In this document: positions 9,242-18,804 of the stretch, in pieces
Position numbering within the stretch: position 1 is the stretch's first letter
Layout of the letters: every line of letters starts with the position of its first letter
NCBI GenBank assembly: GCA_902589155.1
Contig: CACIRV010000002.1
Coordinates: 1 to 64,000 of the forward strand
DNA length: 64,000 nt
Source: an uncultured Pelagibacteraceae bacterium
Lineage (GTDB): Bacteria; Pseudomonadota; Alphaproteobacteria; Pelagibacterales; Pelagibacteraceae
Direction of reading: 5' to 3'
The notes under the pieces: model-generated
What the model was told of the DNA's origin: nothing
Databases searched by the model: none
The model's input: only the letters and a program-made list of their open reading frames with translations
Position numbers and translations under genes: made by a program

Positions 9242-9691
9242 TTATACTCTCCTTCTTTTTGGTGGTCTTGCCCCATTATGTGGCATTGGTGTTGTATCTT
9301 TTATTGATAAAATTTTAAATCCTTTTGATTGCAATGATCTTAATGCTGTTTCACGTCCAGATCCTGGTCCTTTAACTTGAACAGTTAGTGTTCTCAAACC
9401 CTGCTCATAAGCTTTTGCACCTGCATCATCTGCTGCGACTTGAGCGGCATAAGGAGTAGACTTTCTTGATCCTTTAAATCCTTTTGCTCCCGCTGAAGAC
9501 CAAGAAATTACATTTCCACTTTCATCAGCTATAGAAATAATTGTATTGTTAAAGGTTGAATAAACATAAGCTATACCCGAAGATATATTTTTTTTAATTT
9601 TTTTCTTCTTTTTAAAAGTACTTTCTTTTTTAACCGGTTCTACCTTTTTCGCTTCAATTTTTTTGTCTACTTTTTGATCTTTTTTATTCAT
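9242..9691 (-). CDS. rpsK: 30S ribosomal protein S11
   Basis: Small-subunit platform protein S11, 149 residues. The core starts at about residue 35 ([18 protein letters not shown]) and ends in the invariant [13 protein letters not shown]. An N-terminal extension of about 30 lysine- and glutamate-rich residues precedes the core, making it longer than the usual 129. No internal ATG near the core offers a better start, so the extension seems real. It lies between rpsM and rpoA with gaps of 14 and 0 bases. Confidence 0.96.
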   Translation of the reverse strand: MNKKDQKVDKKIEAKKVEPVKKESTFKKKKKIKKNISSGIAYVYSTFNNTIISIADESGNVISWSSAGAKGFKGSRKSTPYAAQVAADDAGAKAYEQGLRTLTVQVKGPGSGRETALRSLQSKGFKILSIKDTTPMPHNGARPPKRRRV

Positions 9692-9705
9692 TTAAATTTG
9701 TAAGT

Positions 9706-10089
9706 CTATTTTTTTAGAGGAGTTAATTTTTTTCCAGCTATTGCTATTGCTTTTCCTTTTCTAGTTCTTGCATTACACTGAGTTCTTTGCCCTCGCACAG
9801 GTAACTTCTTCTTATGTCTTGTTCCTCTGTAACAAGCTAAATCTACTAAACGCTTAATATTTACTGAAACTTCTCTTCTTAAATCACCTTCAACTTTGTG
9901 GTTTGCATCAATAAATTCTCTGATTTTTAATACCTGCTCTTCAGTCAATTCGTTTACTCTTTTTGAGGAAGGTATATTTAGTTTTTCACAAATTTTCTTA
10001 GAAGAAAATGGACCGATTCCATGAATATAGGTTAAAGCTATGCTTACAACTTTATTTTGTGGAATATTGATTCCTGCTATACGAGCCAT
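9706..10089 (-). CDS. rpsM: 30S ribosomal protein S13
   Basis: Small-subunit head protein S13, 127 residues, which contacts the P-site tRNA and the B1 bridge. The sequence shows the family start ARIAGINIP, the HIGP-type helix-two-turn-helix ([10 protein letters not shown]), and the tail [18 protein letters not shown] followed by a basic C-terminus. It opens the alpha operon (rpsM-rpsK-rpoA-rplQ). The 60-base gap to adk upstream is one of the larger gaps in the supercluster, but I see no clear promoter or hairpin in it. L36 (rpmJ), often found just before S13, is not here. Confidence 0.97.
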   Translation of the reverse strand: MARIAGINIPQNKVVSIALTYIHGIGPFSSKKICEKLNIPSSKRVNELTEEQVLKIREFIDANHKVEGDLRREVSVNIKRLVDLACYRGTRHKKKLPVRGQRTQCNARTRKGKAIAIAGKKLTPLKK

Positions 10090-10149
10090 ATTAAAATGAG
10101 TTAAAGTTCCAAAGCCGTATTTATATTGCCTAATTACTTAAAGTCAACT

Positions 10150-10716
10150 CTATATAAGGCCAATAATATCGCTAATTTCTTTATTTATTTGATCTATTGT
10201 CCTCTCCCCGTCAATCACCTTTAATAAATTCAATTTTTTATAAAATTCTATCACTGGTTCAGTAGATTTTTCATAAGTTTTATATCTTTTGATTGCTATT
10301 TCTTCTCTGTCATCAGCTCTTTTTTCTAGAGTCTGTCTTTCTAGAATTCTTTTTTTAACAGTTTCTAATGATACAGATAATTTTAAAACTAGATCAATCT
10401 TTTGATCATATTTATTAAGTAATTCATTTAGAGTTTTGGCCTGAATTAAGTTTCTTGGATAACCATCAAAAATTAATCTATCTTTATACTTGTTATTTGA
10501 AATAAAAAGCTCAACTAATTCTTTTACAATATCGTTTGAGACAAATGACCCTGAATTTATAATGGATGATATTTTTTGTCCTAATTCAGTTTTATTTTTA
10601 ATTTCATTTCTTAGAACTTCTCCTGTTGATAGTTTATATAAATTGAACTTATTTACAATAAAATCGGCTTGGGTACCTTTTCCTGCACCTGGTGGGCCAA
10701 ATATAATTAGATTCAT
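10150..10716 (-). CDS. adk: adenylate kinase
   Basis: Interconverts ATP + AMP and 2 ADP, maintaining the cellular adenylate balance. The 188-residue protein begins with the P-loop GPPGAGKGTQ (residues 7-16) and has the AMP-binding YKLSTGEVLR and the DGYPRN motif. Its LID is short, because RADDR directly follows RQTLEK. It is therefore the short-LID type with no zinc-binding cysteines. It is placed between secY and rpsM, the ancestral position in the spc/alpha region, eight bases after secY. Confidence 0.96.
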   Translation of the reverse strand: MNLIIFGPPGAGKGTQADFIVNKFNLYKLSTGEVLRNEIKNKTELGQKISSIINSGSFVSNDIVKELVELFISNNKYKDRLIFDGYPRNLIQAKTLNELLNKYDQKIDLVLKLSVSLETVKKRILERQTLEKRADDREEIAIKRYKTYEKSTEPVIEFYKKLNLLKVIDGERTIDQINKEISDIIGLI

Positions 10717-10724
10717 AACGCTAA

Positions 10725-12029
10725 TTATTTTCCAAATTTAGTCTTTCTAATTAATGATTCGTATTGTGAACTCATTAATCTTGTTTGTACTTGAGTCACA
10801 GTATCCATAGCGACAACAACAACTATTAAAATAGATGTTCCACCTAAATAAAAAGGAATCGGATATTTAGCAATTAGAAATTCTGGCATTAAACATACAA
10901 AGGTAAGATATAAAGACCCAACAGTTGTTAGTCTTATTAAAATACTTTCAATGTATTCTGCGGTTCTTTCTCCAGGTCTTATTCCAGGTATATACCCGCC
11001 GTACTTTCTTAAATTTTCTGCTGTTTCCTTTGGATTAAAAACAATTGAAGTATAAAAAAATGCAAAAAATATAATACCTGACGCATACAGCAGCATATAC
11101 AGAGGCTGGCCTTGAGTGAACATTGAAGAAATTTTAATAGAGAGATCTGATTCAGCAAGACCAAAGTTTGTAAGAGTAATTGGTAATAATAATAAAGCAG
11201 AAGCAAATATTGCTGGAATAACTCCAGCTGTATTAATTTTTAATGGCAAATGTGACGACTCTCCGCCATACATTTTGTTTCCAACTTGTCTTTTAGGGTA
11301 ATTAATTAAGATCTTTCTCATTGCTCTTTCAAAAAATACTATGAACAATACTGTAAGAATAACTAAAATAAATATTCCTACTATCATTAAAGCTGATAAA
11401 GCACCAGTTCTTCCTAACTCAAATGTTGAGGCTAAAGCTCTGGGGATTTCAGCTACTATTCCAGAAAAAATTATTAATGAAATACCGTTTCCTACACCTC
11501 TTAAAGTTATTTGTTCACCTAACCACATTAAAAAAGTTGTTCCTGCAACTAACGATATTGTAGTAATGATCTTAAACCCTAAGCCTGGTTCAATAACTAA
11601 ATTTCCCGCATTTTCTAACCCGACTGACACGCCATAACCTTGCAAGCAGGCAATTAGAACAGTTCCGTATCTTGTAATTTGTGTAATTTTTTTTCTTCCA
11701 ATTTCTCCTTGATCTTTTAAATTTTTAAAATAATCAGAGACACCTGTTAATAACTGAACTATAATAGATGATGAAATATATGGCATTATACCCAAAGCAA
11801 ATATTGCCATCCTAGTAACTGCACCACCAGAAAACATATTGAACATTCCTAGAAGTCCCTTTTGACTTGATGCCATAATTTCTTTTAATGCCTGTGGATC
11901 TATTCCAGCAAGGGGAACATAGGTGCCTAATCTATAAACAATTAAAAGTAATATGGTAAATAAAATTCTATTTTTTAAATCTTTTGCTTGACTAAAAGCA
12001 CCTGCAGTATTTAAATTTTCACTAGACAT
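10725..12029 (-). CDS. secY: SecY subunit of the Sec translocon
   Basis: The central channel subunit of the SecYEG protein-export complex in the inner membrane. The 434-residue protein has about ten hydrophobic membrane segments and the family blocks RLGTYVPLAGID, LGIMPYISSSIIVQLL, ISLIIFSGIVAEIPRA and FNPKETAENLRKYGGYIPG. The cytoplasmic loop with RQVGNKMYGG that binds the ribosome is retained. It follows rplO by six bases and precedes adk, the usual spc-operon order. Its partner secE lies 23 kb upstream in the same strand-block. Confidence 0.97.
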   Translation of the reverse strand: MSSENLNTAGAFSQAKDLKNRILFTILLLIVYRLGTYVPLAGIDPQALKEIMASSQKGLLGMFNMFSGGAVTRMAIFALGIMPYISSSIIVQLLTGVSDYFKNLKDQGEIGRKKITQITRYGTVLIACLQGYGVSVGLENAGNLVIEPGLGFKIITTISLVAGTTFLMWLGEQITLRGVGNGISLIIFSGIVAEIPRALASTFELGRTGALSALMIVGIFILVILTVLFIVFFERAMRKILINYPKRQVGNKMYGGESSHLPLKINTAGVIPAIFASALLLLPITLTNFGLAESDLSIKISSMFTQGQPLYMLLYASGIIFFAFFYTSIVFNPKETAENLRKYGGYIPGIRPGERTAEYIESILIRLTTVGSLYLTFVCLMPEFLIAKYPIPFYLGGTSILIVVVVAMDTVTQVQTRLMSSQYESLIRKTKFGK

Positions 12030-12035
12030 ATTAAA

Positions 12036-12488
12036 TTATTTTTTAACAATATTTAATTTACCACCTGCTTTAATGATTTTTTCTTGAGCCTGTTTTGATA
12101 CAAAATGAGCAGTAATATCTATTTTTGTTTTAAGTTCCCCTGTGCCTAATATTTTTAATTTTAAGTATTTTTTATTTATAATTTTTTTATCTTTTAAGGA
12201 TTTTAAGTCTAAGGAGTTCTTAAATTCATTTTTATTTTTTTCATAAATATTTTGAATTTTAGATAAATTCAAAATTGCCATATTCTTTTTATTTAACGAT
12301 TTAAAACCTCTCTTTGGTAAACGTCTGTATAAAGGCATTTGACCACCTTCAAAACTTTTAATTGCCACACCTGATCTAGATTTTTGACCCTTATGTCCTC
12401 TTGAAGAAGTTTTTCCTCTACCAGATCCTATACCTCTACCTACTCTTATTTTTTTCTTATTACTTTTAACTAGGCTATTTAATTTCAT
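12036..12488 (-). CDS. rplO: 50S ribosomal protein L15
   Basis: Large-subunit protein L15, 150 residues. The glycine-rich N-terminal tail is typical: [19 protein letters not shown], then HKGQKSRSG and [17 protein letters not shown]. The C-terminal domain carries the LKILGTGEL motif. Its ATG overlaps the rpsE stop by four bases (12485-12488), so nothing separates S5 from L15. In most bacteria rpmD (L30) sits exactly at this junction. Confidence 0.97.
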   Translation of the reverse strand: MKLNSLVKSNKKKIRVGRGIGSGRGKTSSRGHKGQKSRSGVAIKSFEGGQMPLYRRLPKRGFKSLNKKNMAILNLSKIQNIYEKNKNEFKNSLDLKSLKDKKIINKKYLKLKILGTGELKTKIDITAHFVSKQAQEKIIKAGGKLNIVKK

Positions 12489-13006
12489 TGTTTAGCCTCT
12501 CTCTTTAAAACAATATCTGATATCTTTTTGCCTCTTATTGTGGATAAAATTTTTGGAGAGTTTTGAGATTTTAATCCGTTAACACATGCTTTTAAAACAT
12601 TGTGAGGGTTAGCTGAACCAAGTGATTTAGCTACTACATCTTGAACGCCCAAAACTTCACAAACCGACCTTATTGCTCCTCCAGCAATTATTCCTGTTCC
12701 AGCGGGCGCTGTTCTCATAAATACTTTTCCAGATCCATTTTTTCCCGTTACATCATGATGAAGAGTTCTTCCTTCTTTAAGAGGAATCTGAATAAGATTT
12801 CTTTTTGCAACTTCTGTAGCTTTTTTTATAGCATCTGGAACTTGTTTAGATTTACCTTGTCCAATTCCAACAGATCCTTTTTGATTTCCAACAACTACTA
12901 GAGCAGCAAAGCCAAATCTTCGACCACCTTTTACTACTTTGGTGATTCTGTTTATAGCAACTAATTTTTCTTTTATATCACTTTCTATTTTTTTATGATC
13001 TGCCAT
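12485..13006 (-). CDS. rpsE: 30S ribosomal protein S5
   Basis: Small-subunit protein S5, 173 residues, involved in translational accuracy and mRNA unwinding. The double-stranded-RNA-binding-like fold is shown by [19 protein letters not shown] and [20 protein letters not shown]. The C-terminal domain has [15 protein letters not shown] and [11 protein letters not shown]-type motifs. It lies two bases after rplR and overlaps rplO by four bases, so it must be tightly coupled to both. Confidence 0.97.
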   Translation of the reverse strand: MADHKKIESDIKEKLVAINRITKVVKGGRRFGFAALVVVGNQKGSVGIGQGKSKQVPDAIKKATEVAKRNLIQIPLKEGRTLHHDVTGKNGSGKVFMRTAPAGTGIIAGGAIRSVCEVLGVQDVVAKSLGSANPHNVLKACVNGLKSQNSPKILSTIRGKKISDIVLKREAKQ

Positions 13007-13008
13007 AA

Positions 13009-13362
13009 TTAAAATTTTAACCCATTTTTTCTTAAAGTTTCAGCAAAAACTTTTATTCTGCCATGATATTTATAGCCACCCCTATCGAAGTAAACCTCAT
13101 TTATATTTTTTTCTTTGGCTCTTTTAGCTAAAAGTTCTCCTATTAAACTAGATTTTTCTATTTTTTTTACCTTATTTTTTTTAATTTCTTTTTCAATTGA
13201 AGAAGCAGAAACTAAAGTTTTTTTTTGTTTATCGTCAATTATTTGAACAGAAAAGTTTTTTAATGATTTAGTAACTGAAATTCTATATCTATTAGCATTA
13301 ACATCTTTAAGTTTTTTTCTATTTCTTAATTTTCTTTTAACTTTAATATTAATTTTTCTCAT
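13009..13362 (-). CDS. rplR: 50S ribosomal protein L18
   Basis: Large-subunit protein L18, 117 residues, which carries 5S rRNA into the central protuberance. The family RIRKK-type basic N-terminus is present as [10 protein letters not shown], followed by [20 protein letters not shown]. It ends in [24 protein letters not shown] (quoted in part: [16 protein letters not shown]). It overlaps rplF by one base and is followed two bases later by rpsE. Confidence 0.97.
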   Translation of the reverse strand: MRKINIKVKRKLRNRKKLKDVNANRYRISVTKSLKNFSVQIIDDKQKKTLVSASSIEKEIKKNKVKKIEKSSLIGELLAKRAKEKNINEVYFDRGGYKYHGRIKVFAETLRKNGLKF

Positions 13363-13904
13363 TATTTTTTCTTACCTTCTTTTCTTAAGACAAATTGACC
13401 TTTTTCTTTAATACCTTTAGCTTTATATGGTTCTACTGGTTTAAGGCTTGTGATATCTGCTGCTATTTTAGAAACTAGATCTTTATCTACTCCATTTATT
13501 TTTATAGTAGTTTGTTTTTCTACGCTTATTTTAATATCTTTTGGAATTTTAAAATTAACATCATGGCTAAACCCAATTTGTAAATTTAGATTTTCACCTT
13601 TAATATTTGCTCTAAAACCTACGCCATTCAGTTCTAATATCTTTTCATGTCCGGTAGAAACTCCCGTAATAGCATTGTTAATTAAACTTCTGTAAGTACC
13701 CCACATAATAGATGTCTTTTTATCAACTTTTTTATTTAAGGGTAATATTTGAAATTCGTTCTCATTTAATTTTGATGAAAATATTTTATCATTTATGCTT
13801 AAAGTCTTAGAACCTTTTGGTCCTTTAATGGTTAAGTTCGATCCTTCTATTTTAATAGAAGACTCTTTTGGTATTATTATATTTTTTTTTCCAATTTTTG
13901 ACAT
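13362..13904 (-). CDS. rplF: 50S ribosomal protein L6
   Basis: Large-subunit protein L6, 180 residues, which binds near the sarcin-ricin loop. Two L6 repeats are visible. The first begins MSKIGKKNIIIP and holds GPKGSKTLSI. The second has LNGVGFRANIKGENLNLQIGFSH (quoted in part) and ends KPVEPYKAKGIKEKG, the conserved C-terminal signature PYKAKGI. One-base overlaps join it to rpsH upstream and rplR downstream. Confidence 0.97.
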   Translation of the reverse strand: MSKIGKKNIIIPKESSIKIEGSNLTIKGPKGSKTLSINDKIFSSKLNENEFQILPLNKKVDKKTSIMWGTYRSLINNAITGVSTGHEKILELNGVGFRANIKGENLNLQIGFSHDVNFKIPKDIKISVEKQTTIKINGVDKDLVSKIAADITSLKPVEPYKAKGIKEKGQFVLRKEGKKK

Positions 13905-14302
13905 TAAAATACTCTACAAATTATTTCCCCGCCTATATTATTCTTTCGAGCTTCGGTGTCGCTCATTACTCCCTTTGGCGTTGAAAGTATTGCGAGTCCT
14001 AATCCATTCATAACTCTAGGAATGCTATTTGCTCTAGAATAAACTCTTCTCCCTGGTTTAGAAATTCTTTTTATTTCTTTTATTACTGGATCACCTTCAT
14101 AATATTTGAGGTTAATTTTTAAATTAATCTTATTATTTTCAGATTTTTCGATGTAGTAATCTTTTATATATCCTTCGTCTTTTAATATTTTTAAAATGTT
14201 TTTTCTAAAATTAGACGAGGGTATATTTATTGAATTAAGTAACCTCATTTGACCGTTTCTAATTCTTGAAAACATATCACCTATTGGATCTGTTAATGTC
14301 AT
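13904..14302 (-). CDS. rpsH: 30S ribosomal protein S8
   Basis: Small-subunit protein S8, 132 residues. It is a primary 16S rRNA binder and, in many bacteria, a translational repressor of the spc operon. The N-terminal DPIGDMFSRIRNGQMR and the C-terminal GLGLAILSTPKGVMSD and ICRVF motifs are clear. The gap to rpsN is seven bases. I could not recognise an S8-binding mimic around rplE by eye. Confidence 0.97.
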   Translation of the reverse strand: MTLTDPIGDMFSRIRNGQMRLLNSINIPSSNFRKNILKILKDEGYIKDYYIEKSENNKINLKINLKYYEGDPVIKEIKRISKPGRRVYSRANSIPRVMNGLGLAILSTPKGVMSDTEARKNNIGGEIICRVF

Positions 14303-14309
14303 AATTCTC

Positions 14310-14615
14310 CTACCAGCTTGATTTAGTTATTCCGGGAATTTTACCAGAAGAGGCCATATCTCTGAGAGCTATTCTCGATATTTTTAGCTTTCTGTAAACT
14401 CCGTGGGGTCTACCTGAAACTTCGCAACGATTTCTTATTCTGATCTTTGCAGAATTTTTAGGTAATTTATTTAATTTCAATTGAGCAGCGAATCTTTCTG
14501 ATAATTCTAATTTTTTATTTTTGATTATCTTTTTTAAAGCTGCTCTTTTATTTGCATACTTTTTTACTAATTTTATTCTTTTTAAATTTTTTTGTATTGC
14601 GCTTGTTTTAGCCAT
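14310..14615 (-). CDS. rpsN: 30S ribosomal protein S14
   Basis: Small-subunit protein S14, 101 residues. It is the long, zinc-free form: the [19 protein letters not shown] block has only one cysteine, where the short zinc form has a CxxC pair. The final [11 protein letters not shown] is conserved. It is placed between rplE and rpsH with gaps of seven bases on each side, the normal spc order. Confidence 0.97.
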   Translation of the reverse strand: MAKTSAIQKNLKRIKLVKKYANKRAALKKIIKNKKLELSERFAAQLKLNKLPKNSAKIRIRNRCEVSGRPHGVYRKLKISRIALRDMASSGKIPGITKSSW

Positions 14616-14622
14616 ATATACC

Positions 14623-15174
14623 TCAATTTTTTTTATTATTTAATGGAAAATTAAACTCTTTAAGTAATTCTAAAGTTCCTTCTTTTGTCTTGCTGCTTGT
14701 CACAATCGTTATATCTAAACCCCTTATCTTATCAACTTTATCGAAGTTTATTTCTGGGAATATAATATGTTCTTTTATTCCAAATGAATAATTACAAGAG
14801 TTATCTATACCTTTGGCTGTAAGTCCTCTAAAATCTTTTATTCTTGGAAGAGCAATATTCACCAATCTATCAATAAACTCATACATTTTATAGGATCTTA
14901 ATGTCACTTTTATACCAGCGTTAGAGCCTTTTCTTGTTTTAAAATTAGATATAGATTTCTTAAATTTTGTTATTATAGGTTTTTGACCAGCTATTAGTCC
15001 CATATCTTCAACACAAGATTTCAATTTTTTTCCGTCCGAAGCATCTTCGCCAAGTCCCATGTTTAGTATTATTTTATTAATTTTTGGAACTTCATGCTTG
15101 TTTTTAAAATTAAGTTTACTCATTAATTTGGTAATGATTTCTTTCTCGTATGTTATTTTTAATCTTGGGATCAT
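14623..15174 (-). CDS. rplE: 50S ribosomal protein L5
   Basis: Large-subunit protein L5, 183 residues, which binds 5S rRNA and touches P-site tRNA. The sequence shows [41 protein letters not shown] and the C-terminal [19 protein letters not shown] (each quoted within family blocks). Its ATG overlaps the rplX stop by four bases (15171-15174), indicating translational coupling. Confidence 0.97.
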   Translation of the reverse strand: MIPRLKITYEKEIITKLMSKLNFKNKHEVPKINKIILNMGLGEDASDGKKLKSCVEDMGLIAGQKPIITKFKKSISNFKTRKGSNAGIKVTLRSYKMYEFIDRLVNIALPRIKDFRGLTAKGIDNSCNYSFGIKEHIIFPEINFDKVDKIRGLDITIVTSSKTKEGTLELLKEFNFPLNNKKN

Positions 15175-15422
15175 TTTTTACCTGCTATTTTTTTTTCTTT
15201 TTTATTTTGATCTAAATTTTTAACATTCGATCTGTCAATAAAACTTTCTTTAGAAACTATTCCACCTTTATTTTCTTTAGTTGGTTTCAAATGTTTTTTT
15301 ATCATATTGATTGATTTAACTTTAATTTTATTTAATTTTTTATTTATCTCTAAAATCTCTCCAGTTTTTCCCTTGTCTTTACCCGAAATAATTTTTACTT
15401 GTATTCCTTTTTTCAAAATCAT
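15171..15422 (-). CDS. rplX: 50S ribosomal protein L24
   Basis: Large-subunit assembly initiator L24, 83 residues from the chosen start. A KOW motif is present in VKIISGKDKGKTGEILEI, followed by INMIKKHLKPTKENKGGI. An in-frame start at 15443 would lie inside rplN. I prefer the ATG at 15422 because a perfect GGAGG lies eight bases before it, inside the last codons of rplN, and because the family starts with a MxLKKGxxVKIISGK pattern. It therefore begins one base after the rplN stop. Confidence 0.95.
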   Translation of the reverse strand: MILKKGIQVKIISGKDKGKTGEILEINKKLNKIKVKSINMIKKHLKPTKENKGGIVSKESFIDRSNVKNLDQNKKEKKIAGKK

Positions 15423-15423
15423 C

Positions 15424-15792
15424 TTAAAGTACCTCCGGGGCAAGAGAAATGATTTTTGTATGACCTCTAGTCCTTAATTCTCTTGTAACTGGTCCAAAAA
15501 TTCTAGTTCCAATAGGTTCGCCTTTTTCATCTGTTAATACAACTGCATTAGCATCGAATTGAACTTTGGAACCGTCATCTCTATAAATTCCTTTTCTTGT
15601 TCTTACTACAACAGCTTTATGAACTGTTCCTTTTTTAACTTTTCCTTTTGGTATAGCGTCTTTAACACTTATTACTATTAAATCGCCAACGGAAGCATAT
15701 CTTCGTTTTGATCCACCCAAAACTTTAATACACTCGACTCTTCTAGCTCCTGTATTGTCCGCCACCATTAATTCTGTCTGTACTTGAATCAT
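15424..15792 (-). CDS. rplN: 50S ribosomal protein L14
   Basis: Large-subunit protein L14, 122 residues, at the subunit interface. The family start [19 protein letters not shown] is complete, and the end [10 protein letters not shown] is conserved. The central block [20 protein letters not shown] is normal. Its last codons contain the GGAGG ribosome-binding site used by rplX. It overlaps rpsQ by one base. Confidence 0.97.
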   Translation of the reverse strand: MIQVQTELMVADNTGARRVECIKVLGGSKRRYASVGDLIVISVKDAIPKGKVKKGTVHKAVVVRTRKGIYRDDGSKVQFDANAVVLTDEKGEPIGTRIFGPVTRELRTRGHTKIISLAPEVL

Positions 15793-16019
15793 TATTTTAA
15801 TACCTGCCAGGTTTTTTTTTTGGAAACTGGTTTACACTCTATTATCGACACTTTTTCCCCTTCTTTAAACTTATTATTTTCATCATGTGCATGATATTTT
15901 TTTGATCTTTTAATTATCTTTTCATAAAAAGGATGTTTAAACTTTCTAGTCACTTCAACAACAATGGTCTTGTTGTTTTTTGCACTTGTTACTATTCCTT
16001 TTAAAACTTTTTTTGTCAT
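15792..16019 (-). CDS. rpsQ: 30S ribosomal protein S17
   Basis: Small-subunit protein S17, 75 residues, an early 16S rRNA binder. The OB-fold sequence is recognisable from [20 protein letters not shown], followed by [20 protein letters not shown] and the closing [17 protein letters not shown]. It overlaps rpmC by four bases and rplN by one base. Confidence 0.96.
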   Translation of the reverse strand: MTKKVLKGIVTSAKNNKTIVVEVTRKFKHPFYEKIIKRSKKYHAHDENNKFKEGEKVSIIECKPVSKKKTWQVLK

Positions 16020-16201
16020 TTTGAGCTCTTAATAGTTGTGTATAATCTAGCTATACTTTTCTTAATCTCATTATATTGTGCAGGATTTTCAATTTGATTA
16101 TTGATTTTTTTAAACCTAATATTAAACAAATCTTTTTTTAAAGTTTGAATTTTTTTTTGAGCTTGATCTTTTGTTAGTTTTTTATCTACTTTTTTTCCCA
16201 T
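16016..16201 (-). CDS. rpmC: 50S ribosomal protein L29
   Basis: Large-subunit protein L29, 61 residues, located near the polypeptide exit. It is a two-helix protein; [20 protein letters not shown] and [13 protein letters not shown] match the family. It lies between rplP (four-base gap) and rpsQ (four-base overlap), the invariant S10-operon position, which makes the call safe despite its small size. Confidence 0.95.
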   Translation of the reverse strand: MGKKVDKKLTKDQAQKKIQTLKKDLFNIRFKKINNQIENPAQYNEIKKSIARLYTTIKSSK

Positions 16202-16205
16202 AAAA

Positions 16206-16610
16206 TTATCTTTTTATAAATTTGGTCTTAATAGGTAATTTTGCTGATGCTTTATAAAGTGCTATTTTTGCCACTTCTTCTGTTACTCCATCAACTTCAA
16301 AAATTATTCTTCCTGGCTTTACTCTACACGCGTAATATTCTGGTGAGCCTTTACCTTTGCCCATCCTTACTTCCGTTGGTTTTTTTGATACAGGTATATT
16401 AGGAAATATTCTAGTCCATACCTTACCGGTTCTTTTCATATATCTAGTTAAAGCAACTCTTGCTGACTCGATTTGTTTTCCAATTATCCTCTCTGGCTCC
16501 ATAGCTTTAAGGCCAAATTGTCCATAATTTAGTTTTATAGCTCTTGAAGCTTTTCCATGAATTCTTCCTTTAAATGCTTTTCTGTATTTAGTTCTTACTG
16601 GTTGTAGCAT
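16206..16610 (-). CDS. rplP: 50S ribosomal protein L16
   Basis: Large-subunit protein L16, 134 residues, near the peptidyl-transferase centre and the A site. The family start [19 protein letters not shown] is complete, with [24 protein letters not shown] and [17 protein letters not shown] motifs. The canonical start lies inside rpsC, giving a 23-base overlap, which is the longest overlap between two genes in this ribosomal block. Confidence 0.97.
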   Translation of the reverse strand: MLQPVRTKYRKAFKGRIHGKASRAIKLNYGQFGLKAMEPERIIGKQIESARVALTRYMKRTGKVWTRIFPNIPVSKKPTEVRMGKGKGSPEYYACRVKPGRIIFEVDGVTEEVAKIALYKASAKLPIKTKFIKR

Positions 16611-17274
16611 TTTTAACCCTTTCTTTTTTTTCTTTTTCTATGTCCTTGGCCATTAACTCACCTTTATAAATCCAAACTTTAACACCGATGATTCCATAAG
16701 TAGTTAAAGCTTCAGCAAAACCATAATCAATATCTGCTCTTAATGTATGGGACGGTATACTACCTTCTCGTAGCCATTCTGTTCTTGCTATTTCATTTCC
16801 TGCCAATCTACCACTTAACATAACTTTAATTCCTTTTGCATTTAATCTCATTGCTGATTGCATAGCCCTTTTCATTGCCCTTCTATATGCGATTCTTTTA
16901 ACTAGTTGCTGAGCAATATTTTCTGCAACTAAATTAGAATTTAGCTCGGGTTTTTTAATCTCCTTAATATTTACATTGACATCACCACCAGTAATTTTTG
17001 TTATGTTTTTTTTAATTTTCTCAATGTCAGCTCCTTTTTTTCCAATAACAAAACCTGGTCTAGAAGTGTGAATTGAAACAGTGCATTTTTTTGATGATCT
17101 TTCTATTATAATTTCAGAAACACCCGAGTTAACTATATTTTTTTTGATATAATTTCTTATTTTAAAGTCTTCAATTAAATATCTACCAAAATCTTTTTTC
17201 TTAGCAAACCAAGTTGAATCCCATCCTCTATTAATTCCTAGCCTTAAACCTATTGGATTTATCTTTTGTCCCAT
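16588..17274 (-). CDS. rpsC: 30S ribosomal protein S3
   Basis: Small-subunit protein S3, 228 residues, at the mRNA entry site with helicase activity. The N-terminus [20 protein letters not shown] is conserved. The KH domain GxxG loop is visible in [19 protein letters not shown]. The C-terminal domain has [20 protein letters not shown] and the [10 protein letters not shown] strand. It overlaps rplV by one base and rplP by 23 bases. Confidence 0.97.
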   Translation of the reverse strand: MGQKINPIGLRLGINRGWDSTWFAKKKDFGRYLIEDFKIRNYIKKNIVNSGVSEIIIERSSKKCTVSIHTSRPGFVIGKKGADIEKIKKNITKITGGDVNVNIKEIKKPELNSNLVAENIAQQLVKRIAYRRAMKRAMQSAMRLNAKGIKVMLSGRLAGNEIARTEWLREGSIPSHTLRADIDYGFAEALTTYGIIGVKVWIYKGELMAKDIEKEKKERVKNATTSKN

Positions 17275-17642
17275 TATTTAGACCCCTTTTTCTCTTTTTT
17301 CTCTTCAAGTATAATTGTTATTCTACTAAATGGTTTTTTAATTGGGCTGGCTCTTCCTTTGGCTCTTGGTCTAAATCGTTTCATTACAAGTGATTTTCCA
17401 ACATAAGCTTCCCTAACAAATAAATTATCAATATCATATTGATGGTTGTTTTCTGCGTTTGAAATCGCTGACTTCACAGTTTTGCTAACCTCTTTAGCTA
17501 TTCTTTTTCTAGTAAATTCTAAATCTCTTAAAGCTAAATCGGCTTTTTTCCCTTTAATATAATTTAGTACTAAAGCCAGCTTTCTTGGGCTAGATCTAAC
17601 ATTTTTATTAATTGCCTTAACTGTTGTATTATTTTTTTGCAT
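17274..17642 (-). CDS. rplV: 50S ribosomal protein L22
   Basis: Large-subunit protein L22, 122 residues, which lines the exit tunnel. The block [20 protein letters not shown] and the tunnel hairpin [20 protein letters not shown] are clear. An upstream in-frame ATG would add about 43 residues of out-of-frame rpsS sequence rich in Q and L. The ATG at 17642 is much better: a GGAGGAG ribosome-binding site stands directly before it and the product has normal family length. It overlaps the end of rpsS by 14 bases. Confidence 0.95.
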   Translation of the reverse strand: MQKNNTTVKAINKNVRSSPRKLALVLNYIKGKKADLALRDLEFTRKRIAKEVSKTVKSAISNAENNHQYDIDNLFVREAYVGKSLVMKRFRPRAKGRASPIKKPFSRITIILEEKKEKKGSK

Positions 17643-17970
17643 TATCTCCTCCGGCCTTAGCTGGTTCAGATTTAGTTGTAGTTGATGCAGCTGTTGCAGC
17701 AGCTTTTTTATCTGCTGGAGTATGACCTTTAAAGGTTCTAGTTGGCGCAAATTCACCCAGTTTATGTCCAACCATTTCTTCAGAAATTGTTATAGGTATA
17801 AAAGATTTACCATTATGTATCATAAAACTGTGTCCTACAAAGTCGGGAATAATTGTAGAATTTCTCGACCAAGTTTTAATTGGTTTTTTATTTGGAACAT
17901 CTTTTAATTTATCAATCTTTTTTAATAAACTTGGATGTACAAAAGGTCCTTTCCAAACAGCTCTAGTCAT
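17629..17970 (-). CDS. rpsS: 30S ribosomal protein S19
   Basis: Small-subunit head protein S19, 113 residues. The family blocks [37 protein letters not shown] and [17 protein letters not shown] are present. After the core comes an alanine-, threonine- and lysine-rich tail of about 25 residues ([18 protein letters not shown]), longer than in E. coli. The tail codons also carry the ribosome-binding site and start of rplV. Confidence 0.97.
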   Translation of the reverse strand: MTRAVWKGPFVHPSLLKKIDKLKDVPNKKPIKTWSRNSTIIPDFVGHSFMIHNGKSFIPITISEEMVGHKLGEFAPTRTFKGHTPADKKAAATAASTTTKSEPAKAGGDNAKK

Positions 17971-17971
17971 A

Positions 17972-18802
17972 TTATTTTCTTTTCTTTCTTCTTGTAATTA
18001 TCAATTTATCACTTCTTTTTGGCCTTCTTGTTTTTAAACCCTTAGCAGATTGACCCCAAGGCGATACTGGACTTCGTCCTCCAGAAGTTTTACCTTCTCC
18101 CCCACCATGCGGGTGATCAACAGGGTTCATTGCTACTCCTCTTGTCTGAGGTCTTTTGCCTCTCCATCTATTTCTTCCAGCTTTACCAATTTTAATATTT
18201 TTTTGGTCTGGATTCGAAACAACTCCTATAGTAGCTGTACAAGAACTATTGACTTTTCTTGTTTCACCAGATGACAATTTTATTATTGCATAATCCCCAT
18301 CGTAACCTGATAATGTTATCGAGGAACCTGCGGATCTAGCAAGTTTACCACCGTTTCCGGGTATTAATTCCACATTGTGCATAGATGTTCCAGGAGGAAT
18401 ATCTTTTAATTCTAGAGAATTTCCTATTTTGATTTCTGCATTTTTTCCAGACTCAATCTTATCTCCTTGTTTTAATCCCTGAGGACAAATTATGTACGAT
18501 TTTTCTTTATCCTCATAAGTTATTAGAGCTATATAAGCAGTTCTGTTAGGATCATACTCAATTCTATCAACGATAGCTGAAATATTTTTCTTTTTTCTAA
18601 AAAAATCAATAACTCTGAATTTATGTTTAGAACCACCGCCCATATGTCGAGAAGTAATTCGACCGTTATTGTTTCTCCCTCCAGTAAAATTTTGTCCTCG
18701 TGTTAGAGGTTTGTAAGGAGACCCTTTCCATAATGCACTTTTATCTACGACTACTGTCCCTCTAGTTGATTTTGTATAAGGTTTAAAAGTTTTTAATGCC
18801 AT
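17972..18802 (-). CDS. rplB: 50S ribosomal protein L2
   Basis: Large-subunit protein L2, 276 residues, needed for subunit joining and peptidyl transfer. The sequence includes [20 protein letters not shown], the OB domain RYIICPxG-like segment [16 protein letters not shown], and the invariant [19 protein letters not shown], whose histidine lies near the catalytic centre. The basic end [10 protein letters not shown] is normal. It is one base from rpsS and two from rplW. Confidence 0.97.
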   Translation of the reverse strand: MALKTFKPYTKSTRGTVVVDKSALWKGSPYKPLTRGQNFTGGRNNNGRITSRHMGGGSKHKFRVIDFFRKKKNISAIVDRIEYDPNRTAYIALITYEDKEKSYIICPQGLKQGDKIESGKNAEIKIGNSLELKDIPPGTSMHNVELIPGNGGKLARSAGSSITLSGYDGDYAIIKLSSGETRKVNSSCTATIGVVSNPDQKNIKIGKAGRNRWRGKRPQTRGVAMNPVDHPHGGGEGKTSGGRSPVSPWGQSAKGLKTRRPKRSDKLIITRRKKRK

Positions 18803-18804
18803 AT

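Noticed and set aside
17642-17771. An extended L22 starting at 17771
   Set aside because: The extra residues are rpsS read in another frame. The ATG at 17642 has a strong GGAGGAG site and gives the family length.
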